From contig NC_052668.1 of the NCBI RefSeq assembly GCF_016802725.1, forward strand, positions 25,848,501-25,912,500: 64,000 bases of DNA, given 5' to 3'. The position numbers were made by a program, and so were the translations under genes. Shown piece after piece: positions 1 through 13,785 of this stretch; position 1 is the first letter of the stretch, and every line of letters begins with the position of its first letter. A model generated the notes under the pieces. The model searched no databases. It worked only from the letters and a program-made list of their open reading frames with translations, and had not been told where the DNA came from. The DNA is from Solenopsis invicta (lineage: Eukaryota > Arthropoda > Insecta > Hymenoptera > Formicidae).

Positions 1-680
1 AAGAGTCTTGACAAAGGGGATCAAAAATAGAAAAAGATAACAGACATTTGCTGTCACGCACAGCTATCCGTCTCTTTCTTTTCTTCACTCTCGTGCGAAG
101 CACCCAGAATAAACTTCTTTTCAATGGTGCAGAAAACTTGACTACGTAACTCCATTGTATCGTCTCTCTGGCTGGTTAAGTATTCATCAACGTTTTATTC
201 TTCATGTGTGTGGTTTTGTGCATGACGTTTTACGCTCCATTATTTATTGTTTCCATTATAATAGTGAATTTTAATCGTCTGCGACTCGTTCTCAGCCTCT
301 TCTATCGTATGCGTTAAATGTTTAAATTCTAGATTGCCTTTTCTTATGTCGCCATTAAGCACCTCAATTTTCTCTTCCAGATATTCGATTTTCTTCTTTT
401 ATTTCTACTTTTAGATTCTACTTTTCAGTTCTTTAATTGTTGCAAAAATCTTAATTAATATTTACCGTTTTACTTCATTTTTTTCATTTCTCAACTTTAC
501 AATTTTTTCTATGCATATTTTTCTATTTATTCTATTTTATTTATGCGGGTAGAATTCATCATAGCATTTGCCTGCTGTGTTTTTCATTTTTTATCAGCTT
601 TCTTGTGTGTTATTTTTCTTTATCAATAATGTATAATTGAGAATTATTTCAAATTCTTGTATTATATTCTTTTGTGCTAT
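1..680. other. AT-rich non-coding sequence
   Basis: No ORF with coding character, RNA gene or recognisable domain is seen. Composition is AT-rich with T-rich runs. Confidence 0.6.
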
Positions 681-912
681 ACAGAGAAAAAAAATGCTAT
701 TGAATTAACAGCATCAGTTTAATTAGAAATATTTTATTAATTCAATAACAGTATTAATGAAATAAAAAAATTAAAAGTAAAGATAATAACAAATATAGCT
801 GAATGAATAAAATTTAGATAAATCAACTATGTATATTAATGATAGTTCATCATTCGACGTTTAATTGAATCAATCTACATTTTAATTCATATTACAGCAT
901 TTTTTTCTCAGT
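681..912. repeat. Foldback MITE-like element
   Basis: The left end (ACAGAGAAAAAAAATGCT) and the reverse complement of the right end (ACTGAGAAAAAAATGCTG) match closely and both continue into a shared ATTGAATTAA-like stretch. This gives an inverted-repeat element of about 232 bp with no coding capacity. The CTGAGAAAAAA terminus resembles that of the element at 9737-10062, so both may belong to one family. No clear target duplication is visible. Confidence 0.6.
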
Positions 913-1779
913 CTACTTTGTCATTCTAAATTCTATTATTTTATGTGTATGTATTGATTTCATGTACTATAGATTTAGGCTTCAAGGCAGCATTACGTTG
1001 ATACCTAACTTTATAAATTTAAATTCTTTCCTTCACTTTTTTTTAACCTATATTTTTCTTTGTTATTGCATTTTAATAAAGATTATTATTATTATTTTTT
1101 GAAAAATTTACGAGATAATTCGAAATATGCTAAATAAATCATAAATTACGATTAATTGAAAGATTTATTTATTTTGTTGAAATTCTTATTAAAATCTTTA
1201 GTGAGTTCGAATATATTCGCGAGATAATGAAAAGTGATACGTAAAACTGTAATCCGAGGAATGAGTGAAATAACGTTGACTTTATGTCTGCGCTAAAATG
1301 AAATTCGTCATGGCCGTATTAATTATCGTAATATCGAATTGCTTTTATAATCGTGTAACAATTGCGTTTCATTGTCATGAAGGTTTCAAACCTATTGAGA
1401 TATTTATTGCAATGGTATTATGTAATATGAATGTTCATTAGAGCTAATTTATCGTCATGTTGAATCGTTTAGTTGCTAAATTGTCGGTAATATGTAGACG
1501 ATCTGTAATAGTAGTCGCTAAAATATTTATAATGTGGCTGCACACAATAGTTAGATTGGAAACCGATTGAAATTAAATTCATATTGTCATGCATAACAAT
1601 TACACATGGCTCGGATGGGTCGCATTTAATACGATAGATAATATTGACGTCTCGTTGAGAGAGTAATTATAAGTTCTTTTTTAGGCGCGCACTGCACTTC
1701 GACAAGATGCTGAATTAACCCGCACGATCTTGAATAACTAACAATAAGTAATTCTATTGTATGCGAATTGGATTTTTTT

Positions 1780-1804
1780 TCTCTCTCTCTCTTTCTCTCT
1801 CTCT
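1780..1804. repeat. (CT)n microsatellite
   Basis: An alternating CT run with a single TT interruption. Confidence 0.9.
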
Positions 1805-3221
1805 GTCCAGCCTCTGTTCGAACTAATCAAATCTTTTAGTTTACTTTATGTCCAACGAATGGAGGAAGCGTGCCCGCCTCGCCCGATTTCCGTCCCTGAT
1901 AAATATCATGGCGTCACGATTCCGTGGACAGCAAGATATTAATAATTTCATTTGCCGTCCAATCAATGGAGCCCATTGCTTTTTCTTCCTTTATATCGCG
2001 CTATTTGTCATCGGGTCCCGCGATAGAAATTAAGGAGGGGACTTACTGCAGAGAGCGAGACGCGACGCTCAACGCGATCGATCGGTCGGACACGTAATCA
2101 ACTTCGAGGAAAACAAGAAAATGCGGCCATTCGATACCGAATAAATTGTTTTCTAGTTGTCCCCGTGTAGATTGCTTTTGTCCCCCGAACAGAGGGGCGC
2201 CGTATTTCCTGATAAGAAGATTAACCGTCCTTTACATTCATTCCGGCCTCCATTAAATCGAATTCGTGGATATACGAAAAATCGAACGTACATTCGTTCT
2301 TTTTCCCGTTTCATTTAAGACCACTACAACAGTTTCTCAATTTAACGTAATCGAGAAAAAGTACAGTGCCGCTTGCGCGTAAAATTTTACCACATTTTTA
2401 AATCAAGTTAAATTGTGTGTTGGCTTAACGGTCATTCCTTTTTTATAAGTATCATATGATTATCATATAAATTCTGAATCTAGACACAGTGCAGATTTAA
2501 ATGATATAACGCTAATATTGTAACAGATCTTTTAAAACTGTATTGGAAAAAAAACGATTATTATTGAAAAATCTAAAAGTTTAGCTGGGTACAAATCTAA
2601 AAATAATTTTGTTCGACCGTCGAAATAATTATGTAGGATATTGAAACTGGTTGTTAGAGCGCCAAAATTCTTTGTAACGTCATCACCAAACTCGAATGTT
2701 CCGCGTAATTATTTTCACGATCCAACCTAAACTTTTAGATACTTCACCAAAACCGTTTTTACTGTCGTCCAATATAATCACGCAACACGCAATTATTGCG
2801 CTCGCAGTACAACGCATTTCAGGTTGCCTGCGTTTTTTTTTTTTCCTTTAGAGATTCTTTGACTAGTTCGAAATTGAGTTTTCCTGCATTAAACTTTCGC
2901 GGTTTAAACGCAGGCGATCCAAAAATAGTACGACGTTTTTCGAAACTTTTACACAAACACCAATAGCAACTTTTACGACGAGTCGAGTTTTAACTTTGAC
3001 GTTTGCTAATGAACCTAAAAACGTCGGAGAAAACTCAACACGCATCACGCAGGCGTACTCTACGCGGCGCGCAAGAAATCGGAGCGAACGGTAAAGGGCG
3101 CGGCGTAAAAAAGGAAAGAGGAGACGAGCAAGACGAGTCCAGGGGGAGGAAAAGTACCAGCGCTAGCTCGTACCGTGCGCACGTGCGATCTTTCTTGCTC
3201 GCTTTATTTCCCTCGCAGCGC

Positions 3222-3261
3222 GAGAAGAGAGAGGAAGAGAGAGAGAAAGAGAGAGAGAGAT
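3222..3261. repeat. (GA)n imperfect microsatellite
   Basis: GA/GAAA repeats in a purine run. It inflates the arginine/glutamate-rich open frames that cross it. Confidence 0.85.
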
Positions 3262-3529
3262 GGTGTCGTGGCTTAGGCGGGAAAACGAAACGCGTTTCTC
3301 ACGAAAGCGTTTCGAATTTTCTCCATCGACGAAAACACGATCAAAGCTGTCCCCGGCAAAGAGGCCCCTTGAGACCGCCGCCCTTACCATTCGATCCTCC
3401 TACGCTCTTTCCGCTTACGCGATTCATGATTCCCTTTCCGCCCTTTTCGCTTCTCAAGCTCGCCTCTTCTCGTCGCTTTTGACGATAATGAATTTCGAAT
3501 ATTCGTCCTTCCTTTCCTCTTCCTTCCTG

Positions 3530-3548
3530 TTTTTTTTTTTTTTTTTTT
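3530..3548. repeat. Poly-T tract
   Basis: A run of about 19 consecutive T residues. Confidence 0.9.
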
Positions 3549-6500
3549 GTTTTACCATACGATCATTCGAAGGACACGAATACGCGCTACCTGACGAATC
3601 GAGAGTGTTGTCGTTCACCGAATGGTATCGATCAAATCGAAGTGTCCGACTCTCAACGGGAAGCGCATTTTTTTCTCGAAAGGATTACATTTCATTGGTC
3701 GTACCTGTCACTCTTCCCGGATGCTGTTGCAGCCCCGTCTCCCACAAAAGACACGGGAATGTTTTTCGCGCGGCGCTTGACGCTAAAAAAAATTTCAGGG
3801 CACTGGGCGAAACTAAAAACGACGGAAGTCACGTAACAGAAATGGGAACAATGACTGAAACTACAATCGATAAACCATGCTCGTTGGGTCCACCACTATC
3901 TGGGTCGTAAAACTGGGTCAACCGTTTTATCCTCTTGCCCGAGATATCGAGTTACTATCGTGTTTATCGATGATTTCCCAGCGGCGATCGGGTCGACTTT
4001 TAAATAACGGAAAATATCGTGTGCCTTCTCTGCCTCGGATCCTATATCGGTTGCGTACCCTTTTTCTTCGGTTTACACGCGTTACTTTATGATATTTCGT
4101 AGCTTCCTGCTTGCACGATACGTGACATACTTTATTTCCGATAAATAATTCCTTGGAACATTTCTGCCTCTTTTAACCGTTCGCAAATTTGAAATTGTTA
4201 ATTTCTCTTTTGCATTTGTATACGGAGAAAAATTACTGCAGCTTTTAGAAAAATATTTTTTTCCTCTCATTGCATATTAAATATTTTGTACGCAAGAAGA
4301 TATTTCCGTGTAATAACGTTTCCTAAAGAGTACCTATTCAGTATTTTATATTTTTACTTTATAAAAGCAGCATTTAGTAACAAAAATAGAAAGTAAATAA
4401 AAAATAAGTAGTATACACAAAAATTCAACAAGTTTTATTTTGTTTTGTGCATGCCATCAGCATTTTTATTTTAAATTGTTATATTTTTATTAAAGGAAAG
4501 TTTGTTATTATAAAATATTTTACATTCTTTACAATATTTACAAATATTATTTTAATTAATCGATATTTTTATAAATTTAATCAAGTTTTCTAATTCGTAT
4601 CACCACAAACTTTATAAAGAAATAATGCTAATGAAAGATTGGTTTGTGACAATAGTAAAACTGTGCAATAAAAATATGTCAGTTACAAAATTAAATTCAA
4701 GTTAGTTTTATTTCGGTGTTCTTAGCTTTTCAGTATTGTTATTTATTGATTATTTGAATTTATTGCATATTTGATATATCGCTTTCTCGATAAATCATTA
4801 ATAAAATAAATATTAGTTAATATGTGTTGCTTATATTTTTAATTACTTTAATTTATGAAATCGATATTTTCGAAAATGATATGATTAATAGATACGCTTT
4901 AGGCGACTGGTTTTCTAAATCATGTCTGCTATGTTAATTGAACTTAACAGTTATAAAATGTAGAATTGTAAAAGTGATTTAAAAAATACAATTAAGGTAA
5001 TACAATATATTTTATTAAATACGTGCAAAATATGATACTTTAACATACTTTTTAAATTATTTTTATAATTTTACACTTTGTATCTGTTAAAATTTACAGA
5101 AAAAGAGTGTTGATGTTTCATTGTAACAAGAATAGGGATAATTGTGCATACTTTTTTTATTAAAAAAAATTTTTTTATTATTTCTTTTTATGATAAAACT
5201 TTTGTTAATTTTATTATAAAAATTATGTTAATTGTACACACAAGTAACTTTGTATTAAGATCGTAATTTGACGATCAAAATGACGAAAAGATACATTGTT
5301 ATTTTGTTGAAATATTAACGCAATATTAATGTTATTATTTAACACATCCAGATTACATTAAATTAACACAAAATTTTGAGTGGACCGTTCGGGACATATG
5401 ATTCATGTTAAATTTAACACAATTTTTTTCAACTGTGTATCTCTCATAGCATGTTACAGAAAAGTTTATAACAAATTAATTTGAGATTACTGAAACAATT
5501 AACATGTAATAATAGATGGTTGAAACATCGAACTACAACTTCAGACTTCAATTTATATCCAAAACAGCAGATGCGAATTACAGTAAAAAGTAGCTTAAGT
5601 GCTACGCATTTAGCAACTCTCCTCTATATACGCGCGCACATTTTTCCATAAAGGAGCCACTAGAGATGTGCGGAAAATTTTTACAAATTCATGAAACCTC
5701 GTGTCTAACCGGCAGTTGTTGAAAGCCGCCGCGCCGGTTCAAGACGCAACGATCTGAAATGGTCTCACGTACGTGGCGGGCTCGTACTTCGCCGTTGTTT
5801 ACCGGTTGAGTCTCCCAGCGGTGTTTTGATCCTGACGATGCCAGGACTCCTGATGGACCGTAGGGAATTCCGGTCGCTCGCGTTCGCCGAAATAGTAACG
5901 TACGGCACATAGGTACACGCGCGTGTAATGGCGAACGTGTACGATCCCCATGGGCACGACCGGCGATATACGCGCGTATACGACGTGACCCCGTGCGAAG
6001 ATGAACCTCGTGTTACATATGAAGTCGCAGTAATCGAACGCGCGCGAGTGCCAGGGACCATTTTCTCGTCGGCGGATCTAGGAAGCACGGAATTCCCTCT
6101 TTTCTTGTAGAAGGCAATTTATAGTCCACGCTTGAAGTCTGGAATTCTCTTGCATGCGACCCAAGACTCGGTTGCATCGCTTGATTGCTACGAAATCAGC
6201 TAAGTAAATTTTAGTTCACTCTTTATTTCAGTCGAGAGTCTGAAGGAGGTACTATAGTTGAAAGCTAAGTTTATTTAATTCAAGTCCTATAATCCTTCGT
6301 AGCTTCACAATATTATGATTTCGTGCTCCCGTTGACATAAATGGAATTGATGTAATAAATTCGCGAGCGTTGCGGGTTTTTCCGGGCGGACGCCGGAAGA
6401 GCCTCGTGATTGATCGAGTACTTCGCGTTATTTCGTACGTCATCCGCGAAGGAAACGCGAGCGACCGCGGAGCGGCTCTTCGAGATGAGTGGCTGTCGCC

Positions 6501-9014
6501 ACTTACGAAGGAAAAATGACGAGGAGATGCGCGAGACGGAAGAGGGATTCGTTCGTGGGGATTTTACGAGGCTCGTAACGAAAAGCGACGGGCGGGCATT
6601 TTTCCGCCGGCGATCCCGCGGGTATCGTGCACCGCGGGTCGATCGCCTAATTCTGTTGAACGCCCGAATTCGATCTGCGCTCGTTCGGTGCGAATCGTGT
6701 CGGTCTGCCAGGCACCTCTCCGCAGATTCCTCTGGGATCCTTCTCGGGATAAGGATCCGCGCGCGGAGTTACGACCTGCCGCCGAAAATCGTGCCCGATA
6801 CGAGGGAATCCCTTCGCTCTCGGGGAGAAAAGGGAAGCGGTAATAGGAGAAGAGAGAGATTTAAAATCGATTGTCCTGTGTTTATCATCTTCCGGGATTT
6901 CCGCGAAGGCAGGGTCGTTTTATCAATCCCTGAATCTAATCTTGAAATCTATCTTAAAAAGTGGAGGACGCCGGGTAAATCTTGTTCTCCGCCTTCTCGA
7001 GTAAGAATATAAGAAAGATTTCGAGAATTTAAATTGTTTCATTTCGCGACGGGCATACAACTCTCCGAGACTCTACCAAAGGCTTGGAGTCTTTATTGCC
7101 GAGTTGATGTACGTTAAGATCTGTTCCTGACGTACCGTCGTGGATTTTTAGACATACATCTCAGAATGAGATAATTTAAATTCGAAGTATCGCGGATTCC
7201 ACGTGAATTTTAATGACGTTCCAAGAGGGTCTGATAACTGACTTCCGAGCATGAGTGACGACGAGTCTCCTCCAGAGTTTCTTCCGAAAGTGCGTGAGCC
7301 CGGCGGCAAGGACGAGGAGGAAGGTTTCAGGGTGTGCGGGCAGCATGACGATTGCACCCTTCGCAAAGGGAAGTGTATAAACAGCGTAAGAGGGTTTCTT
7401 CCAACAGTTCAAGGAATCGTCCGAGAAGCGACGGACGTAGCCGCTGGGACAATCTAATCTCGGGCGGACTCTTAAATCCGTTCAATCTTCGCTACGTTTC
7501 CTGAATGATTCGTTGTAGTCTCTTGAAAATGCGTTTCGGTGTCTACGAAGCACGCAGGAATCCGAGAATTCGCGTAGAAATCTGTGAAGAGAGACCTCGC
7601 GGAGCCTCCTCGAAATCACGTTCGATTGCGGCTCCTCCTTTCGCATAAATACATTTATTTTATCATGTTGCGCAGGGAATATAAATTGTTGCTCAAAGGG
7701 TCTCTATCTTGCGTGAGGAAACGAAGAAAAATATATATAATACATGTATCGACTTCACGAGTATTTTCGAGGTATTGATCACGCTTCGATAAATTGGTTG
7801 TGGTTTAAATTTACGTACAATCAAGAAATTTCTACGCAATTGGAAAATTTGTGTTAGAAACCTATATTGCACGTCTTGAACGGTCCACTCCAATTTTCAT
7901 ATTAATTTAACGTAAGATGAATATGTTAATAAACAACATAAATATTATGTAAAATTTCAACACAAAAAGTGTTGACACTTCGGCACAGCTTGGAAACGAA
8001 ATATGGAAACATATTTATTTTTCTTTAGTAAAATTAACATTTGTAATACGTTGACACGCATATTTTATTTATTTATCTTGGACTTCACGTTAAAACTACA
8101 TTATTTTTATGTTATTTGTTTATTCGCTCGTACAGTATGTTATTTTATCACAAAGAAATGTTAAATATCATTTTTATTATAATAGCTGGTTCTCTGTAAC
8201 ACAGTGACAGAATGAGATTCGCCTTCAGAATCTCAACATGAAAACAGAATATTACATCTAGGCACAAGCAAGTGATAAGATTACGTTATTGTTAGACGCT
8301 AAAATTTAAAGAACTATCAAATATTGTACTATGTGCAAAATGAAACTAATTCAGAGCAAAATGAATGGATGCTCGTAGCAATGCTGCCAGCTGTCTAGGT
8401 GTCATCTTCAATAAAAGTTCGCCAGCAAGTTAGAGCACTTAATAGCCAAGATCGACTGGAGGGCAAAATTAGGCGAGGGGCAAACTTCGGGGGGCTCCTC
8501 CCCTAATTGTATTCACAGCGGTAACTTAATGATTTTACACATCGCTGCACGTGGAGGTAAGAACATGATAGGCCATACATCATTTCACGAGGCGGCCCGG
8601 GGTGGCGGCGTCTGAATCGTGCCGGAGGAATTATTTCGGATCGTCGGGAAACTTCCGTGCGACTTTAGCGCTCGTCGCTTGAAAAATGGCTGAAACTTGT
8701 TCTCGCGCGGGAGCGTAATAATAAAGAAAGACTATTGCCGTTGCGCCGCCGGTCGCTGAAAAAGCGTCGTATCATTCAAATATGGGCTCGCATTAAATTC
8801 CCATCTCGCCGATGCCAGCCCCGCCCGTATATCACCCCGCATCGGACGGCAAAAAAAAGACGTGCGACCGACGTCGGATTCGAGCCATTACGTATAAAAA
8901 GTGGCGCCCGGGTGCTTTTCACCGTGGCCATATGTCACTATATATCGACCGCGATTGCAGTTTCGGCTCGTATGTTAATAAAAAGGCACGCACACCAACC
9001 ATTGTGTGTCAGAG

Positions 9015-9050
9015 CCGGGCCGGGCCGGGCCGGGCCGGGCCGGGCCGGGC
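9015..9050. repeat. (GGGCC)n pentanucleotide repeat
   Basis: About seven tandem GGGCC units in an otherwise AT-rich region. It accounts for the repetitive GRAGP peptide in overlapping open frames, which are not considered genes. Confidence 0.9.
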
Positions 9051-9736
9051 TTTACCGTACAATGCGCGATAACTTACGATCGATCCATCGCTCTGCCGAA
9101 GAACGCGAAAAAATCTTGTTTCCACTTTTTCCCCCTTCCCCGGAACGAGCGATAAAGTCCGTTCGCATCGATGCCTTTCGCCTATCCTGTACGAGAATCG
9201 TAAATTCGAATTATTTGCGAACTTATATCAAGCGGTGCGCGAGGGGCGGCGTAAAATTGCCGTAACAACTGCGTACCGTGTGTATAACGTGTGTAACGCT
9301 TGTACGATCGATCGATATATGTGAAATATGAAAAAAAGAATCTCAATTCCGTATATATGTTTTGTGGAGCGGCCGATAAAGTTGCTCTCGATGCTTTTCT
9401 CATCTTCTCGAAATCGTAAACTCGAATTATTCGTGCGATATTCGTTCAAATAATACCGCGGGTGACTGCGACATAAAATCGAGAACAGGAAGCAGACAAG
9501 GGGAGACTTATCAGAATCACCAACTTTTGTGTATCTTCTTCGAGAAAATTTATATGGAGGGGGTGAAAAAACGCGATAAAGTTTTCTCGATAAAATTGTC
9601 TTTTACTATCGGAAAAATGAAACGCCGTTGCAATAAATTTACAAGCACGAGCATTCGCATGTTGCGAATAATTATATCGAACGAAGCGATCTGGCAGCGT
9701 AATAGAATAACAAGTATAATTCATCAAACGTAATCG

Positions 9737-10062
9737 CAATGAGAGAAAAAATTGTAGTGGTGGCAACTACAATCGGGGGACAATCTCATAAATTTATTAA
9801 TAGAATTATAATATATAGTTAAGTAAACTATAATATATTTATTGCAACTAATTGTAAGTTATTAGTTAAGAGAATTAATAACAAATAGTTGTAATTATAT
9901 TATATAATGTACTATAATTACAACTATTTTTTTATTAATTCTCTTAACCATTAATTTAATTGTAATAATTATAATAAAATTTACTTAACTATATATTATA
10001 ATTTTATTCACAATATGGTTGTCCCCTTACAGTTGCCGCCACTACAATTTTTTTTCTCAGTG
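9737..10062. repeat. Foldback MITE, about 326 bp
   Basis: The outer 50 bases of each end are inverted copies: CAATGAGAGAAAAAATTG at the left pairs with the reverse complement of the right end, CACTGAGAAAAAAAATTG. Similarity continues through a GTAGTGG(T/C)GGCAACT segment and an ATATATAGTTAAGTAAA segment inward, so nearly the whole element can fold on itself. There is no transposase. CGTAA occurs beside both ends and may be a remnant target duplication. Confidence 0.75.
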
Positions 10063-13000
10063 CGTAAAGCAACAGCTTAGTATTCTTCTATCGATAAATA
10101 AAAGTGTTGTTAATTGAAACAACACTTGAAAAGATCAATTAATAAAGATATTATTACAAATAAACAATTAATTAAGTAAATATAAATAACATCTTTTGAT
10201 ACTCGTTAATTAACCCTTTTCAAGGGTTTTTTTTCTGTAGCTTCCGCTACATTCGAGCTGGACATATAATTAATATTATTTTTAATTTTGTTATTATAAC
10301 TCGTAATAATCGTGTGTATTTAACATAATCGCAGTTTTATAAAATGAAATAAATTTTAGCGGCTTTGAGATATTACTTAACATTGTAAGAAGATTGCACT
10401 ACTTTGACGTTAATTTAGGCAAATCGAAATATCTAAGCATTTAAACTTTTAATCGAATCATCCGCCGTAATTCTTAAATTCATTTATGAAATTACTCGAA
10501 CGAAGTTTCGTATTAAAAGACGGATATCTTAAAAGTTGAAAGGGAAAGATCCGGTACTAAATGAGGAATTACAGGATTCTAGATGCGTGATTGCAGAATG
10601 ATTTAATCAATTTTAATTCGCCATGTTACGACTCTAAAACGTAGTCGCGCGAGGGTTAATCGACCTGCATACAAAACGCGAGCGATTTGCCGTTCTTCTC
10701 GGGGCGCGCAGTCCGTTCTAATTTACAGAAACGTCCGCGACAATCAAAGAGTGCCGAGAGTGCTCCGGGCAAAGGAGAGAAATGTACTTTGCCCGCCGCT
10801 TTGTTGACGTTTTAACGGAGATTTGCTTTGGATCCGGGAACGGCGATCAATTTGGCGCGAAATTACGCTTTTCTAAGGAACACATTTTGCACATTGCACG
10901 ACAATCTTTTACATTTCACCGAGTCCGTTCAGCAAACCGTCCGACAGTTCTTTTTTCCCCGCCGATTGTCCCGCGAATATTACTAGTACACCTCGCGCTC
11001 TTCTCGTAATATTTCCTTCTTGGTATTAATATTTTTCAGTTGCAAACATAATGAAGTGGGAAATTGTGTGCATTGACTACTCCATGTATGTGTCGATAAA
11101 GCGAAAAAGTTTCAAGCTTTAAAATTGTGCTGGTGATTTGGATATGTAAGAAAAAGAATTAGACCAAGTTGTAAACGCACAGCTACGTGCATGTAACAAA
11201 ATTCTCTCGTTTATTTAAAAATTTCACGTTGATTTTAACGTCAAAGAATTTTCTTTATTTGGAACGCGCTCGCATCGAAACATTTGATCTTCAGGATGCA
11301 AAAAAAAATTTGCGAAAGGGACGTGGCGAGACCAATCGAATTTTCGCTAAGGTAAAATTGACTCTAAATTGATCAAAGGATACTGCACGTTTTGACCCAC
11401 TAATCTCATTAATCCCGCGCATACTTTAATGAGTGAATACTGTACAGGCTACTCGCAATATTCGTTTAGCATATTATCTCGTAACTCGCTCGTGGAGAAT
11501 TTAAATTAAGAATTAAATTTTATTATAATGTGCGAACATAAAGTTATCATGGCATTATGAAAAATTTGATAGAACTCATGTTGTAATCATTAAACGCGCA
11601 TTTAGTAGTGTATGGCACGTTTTAGATGAATTCAAATTCACCGATTTCATTCTACCTCATGAAAAAACCATTCACAACGAAGTCCGAATTCGGTCTAAAT
11701 TTCTAAAAAAGTTTTCTTTAAAGTCATTTTCTAGTTCTATTTAAAAATTGGCTGGTTATCTAATTTGAAGCCTGTTTTCCGCGTTACCAATTTGTCGTAA
11801 TTTTGTTAATTTAATAATTGTTTAATTAACATAAATATAATAATTGCGTAAATGATTAATTAATATAATTACTTTGTTAAATAATTAAATAATTGTTTAA
11901 TTAAAATAAATATTTATTAAACTCGTAAAAGAAAATGCGCGCGTAGCACGCGTTGTTGTGTTATATAATATACATAGAAAATTATATTTATATGAATATG
12001 TAAATATGTAAAATGTACCCTATATCAAAACTACGTTGTTAAATTCGTAATGTTGAATTGTGCCCTATTTAAGTTTTATTTTAATCATTCTCCATTAAAA
12101 CTCAATGTGAAGTTAATTAAACTGTAACAATGGAGTTAAACAGTTTAACTCAAGAAATATATTAAATTCGACTCAAATATAATTTATTATTCATTTAATA
12201 CGTACGTTTATATAAATAATTTTTGAATTAAAAAATTGATGTCTATGTCCAGCAATGCATATTAATTTTGGTATCAGTTTAACTTATTCTTTATCTTTTT
12301 CTAAGAACTAGGACAAAATCAAAAGTTAGATAAACCGAGATCAAAGTTAATCTGCATTGGTGGAAATGGACATTAATCATACAAATAGATTAATTACATG
12401 TAGTTGCTTGCTTAACTACACGATTTCAAAATAATAAATTTTGACACAAAACGTGTAATTAAGCAAACAACTACATCTAATTAACAGATTTCTAATCTAA
12501 TTATCAGATTTCTACACACACACACTTGGAAGTTAAAAATAACAATGTTATTCAACTTGAAGAATTGATTTAAATTTATTCAGTTCACGTAAGAACAAAA
12601 AAAGGAAGTTCGTAGAAATTAAAGGTGAATTTTTTAAACAAAATTAAGAATAGAGTCTGAAATTGCATCGTTTCCATCGTTCTCCGACTCGCAGTAACGC
12701 AAATTTTGCGAATAAACGACAGTGGAACTCCTCGCAGATTTACTCGGATCGTCGTCGTGTCTTATCAGAAACGAGACGAGACAAAATCCTCGAAGAAGGT
12801 CTCGCGTCCGTCACGCGAAGCGACGAATACACTAATCGCGCACGAGGCTAGGCCTCGAGGCCTCAACTTCGCTGCCACGGCAGGAAACGAGATTTTCTCT
12901 CGACAACGCTGCCGTGCCAGTGTCTCTTCAGTGTCTCTCGCGGACACTATCGCTTTACGCGAAATCAGATTCCGTCGCGAAAGCAGCTTACCGGCGAGAT

Positions 13001-13785
13001 CGGAGTGTATACGCGTGTACCTATCCAGTTCGTGCAGGGCGCTCTCGTTAAGGGCGCATTATTCGTCGACGAAACCGAAGCCGATTTTTCGCTTCGATGA
13101 AAAACGTGACGCGAAGTTTAACTATGATATTAGGCAGCTGCTTAACATGTAAAGTCTTAAGTCTTCTAGCTGGTGATGCGCCTCAAGTATGTACATGCAT
13201 AATTGAACGAACCCTTTCTAATTTAATTTCAAGTTTGACCATTTTTCCGTATGGAATTTAGCGAAAGAGCCTTTTCGCGAGACAATTTTTTTTCCAAATT
13301 TTTTTATCTCGAGATGTACATCTTAGATTTCTATGTTACCTTTCTTTTTACTATTTTAATTACAAAATTATGAACTCCTTTATCTCGTCAACATGTAAAT
13401 TAAAATGTCGATTCTTCGATCGTGCGTTCGATGTGTCTCGGTGAAAGAGTTCAATCTTGCTACATTTTTTTTTAAATTTTTGTTGTCCTCCGATTTTTTT
13501 TCCATTTAGAGTCTTCACATATGCATATATTGATTTCTCGAAGCAAGTGCAACGAAGCAGTAGTTCCGTAGACTTTCTTCGTTCCTTCCCCGAAGAAAGA
13601 CAAACTACGCGGAAGATAAACTAGTATGGCTTCATCTATATAAACTCGCGATCTAAAGAACACGCGAAACCATTTCCCGTGGCCAGGCGAGCACGTACAC
13701 GCCGTCTCGGTGCAATACACCGGTACAGCGGACGAGGCCTGGGGGAAGTTGACTAGCGCGCCGGGGATGCGGAAAGGTACTTTAC
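10063..13785. other. Non-coding stretch
   Basis: AT-rich DNA with GC-richer patches at about 10640-11000 and 12680-13090. Open frames there lack recognisable domains. AT-rich TTAATTAA-type repeats fill 11800-11920. Foldback elements at 12241-12490 are listed separately. Confidence 0.5.
12241..12490. repeat. Two adjacent foldback elements
   Basis: First hairpin: ATGTCCA...CAATGCATATTAA near 12243 pairs with the reverse complement of TTAATCTGCATTGG...TGGACAT near 12372. Second hairpin: an ATGTAGTTGCTTGCTTAA block near 12400 pairs with TTAAGCAAACAACTACAT near 12455. Each is about 100-135 bp, is AT-rich and carries no ORF. They are probably decayed MITEs. Confidence 0.6.

Larger units (their letters stand above)
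913..9736. other. Long non-coding stretch with GC-rich patches
   Basis: Mostly AT-rich DNA with GC-richer patches near 2040-2210, 3040-3480, 5690-6110, 6360-6840, 7240-7640 and 8560-9260. Open frames of 100-216 codons occur in the patches, but they are arginine/serine-rich, overlap one another on both strands, show no domain and are not conserved elsewhere in the window, so they are read as chance. A related repeat appears twice in opposite orientation, at about 5345-5435 and 7871-7920, sharing a GAACGGTCCACTC core. A GC-rich stem-loop lies near 8468-8509. It may be intron or intergenic DNA of the beat-like gene. Confidence 0.5.

Noticed and set aside
3003..3910. Overlapping open frames of 159 and 216 codons on the plus strand
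   Set aside because: They overlap in different frames across a GA repeat and a poly-T tract, are basic and low in complexity, and show no domain or splice logic.
6410..7012. 200-codon open frame rich in arginine
   Set aside because: It lies in a GC-rich patch with few stop codons. No signal peptide, domain or conserved motif is visible, and it is not supported on either strand by neighbouring exons.
7176..7412. Minus-strand frame with a signal-peptide-like start (MLPAHPETFLLVLAAGL)
   Set aside because: Attractive as a first exon, but there is no plausible donor after it and it lies downstream, not upstream, of the beat-type exon on that strand.
8735..9265. 176-codon open frame with repetitive GRAGP peptide
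   Set aside because: The repeat peptide is the translation of the GGGCC microsatellite. There is no other coding evidence.
12706..13152. 148-codon open frame on the plus strand
   Set aside because: Serine/arginine-rich with no domain, and it overlaps a minus-strand frame of the same kind.
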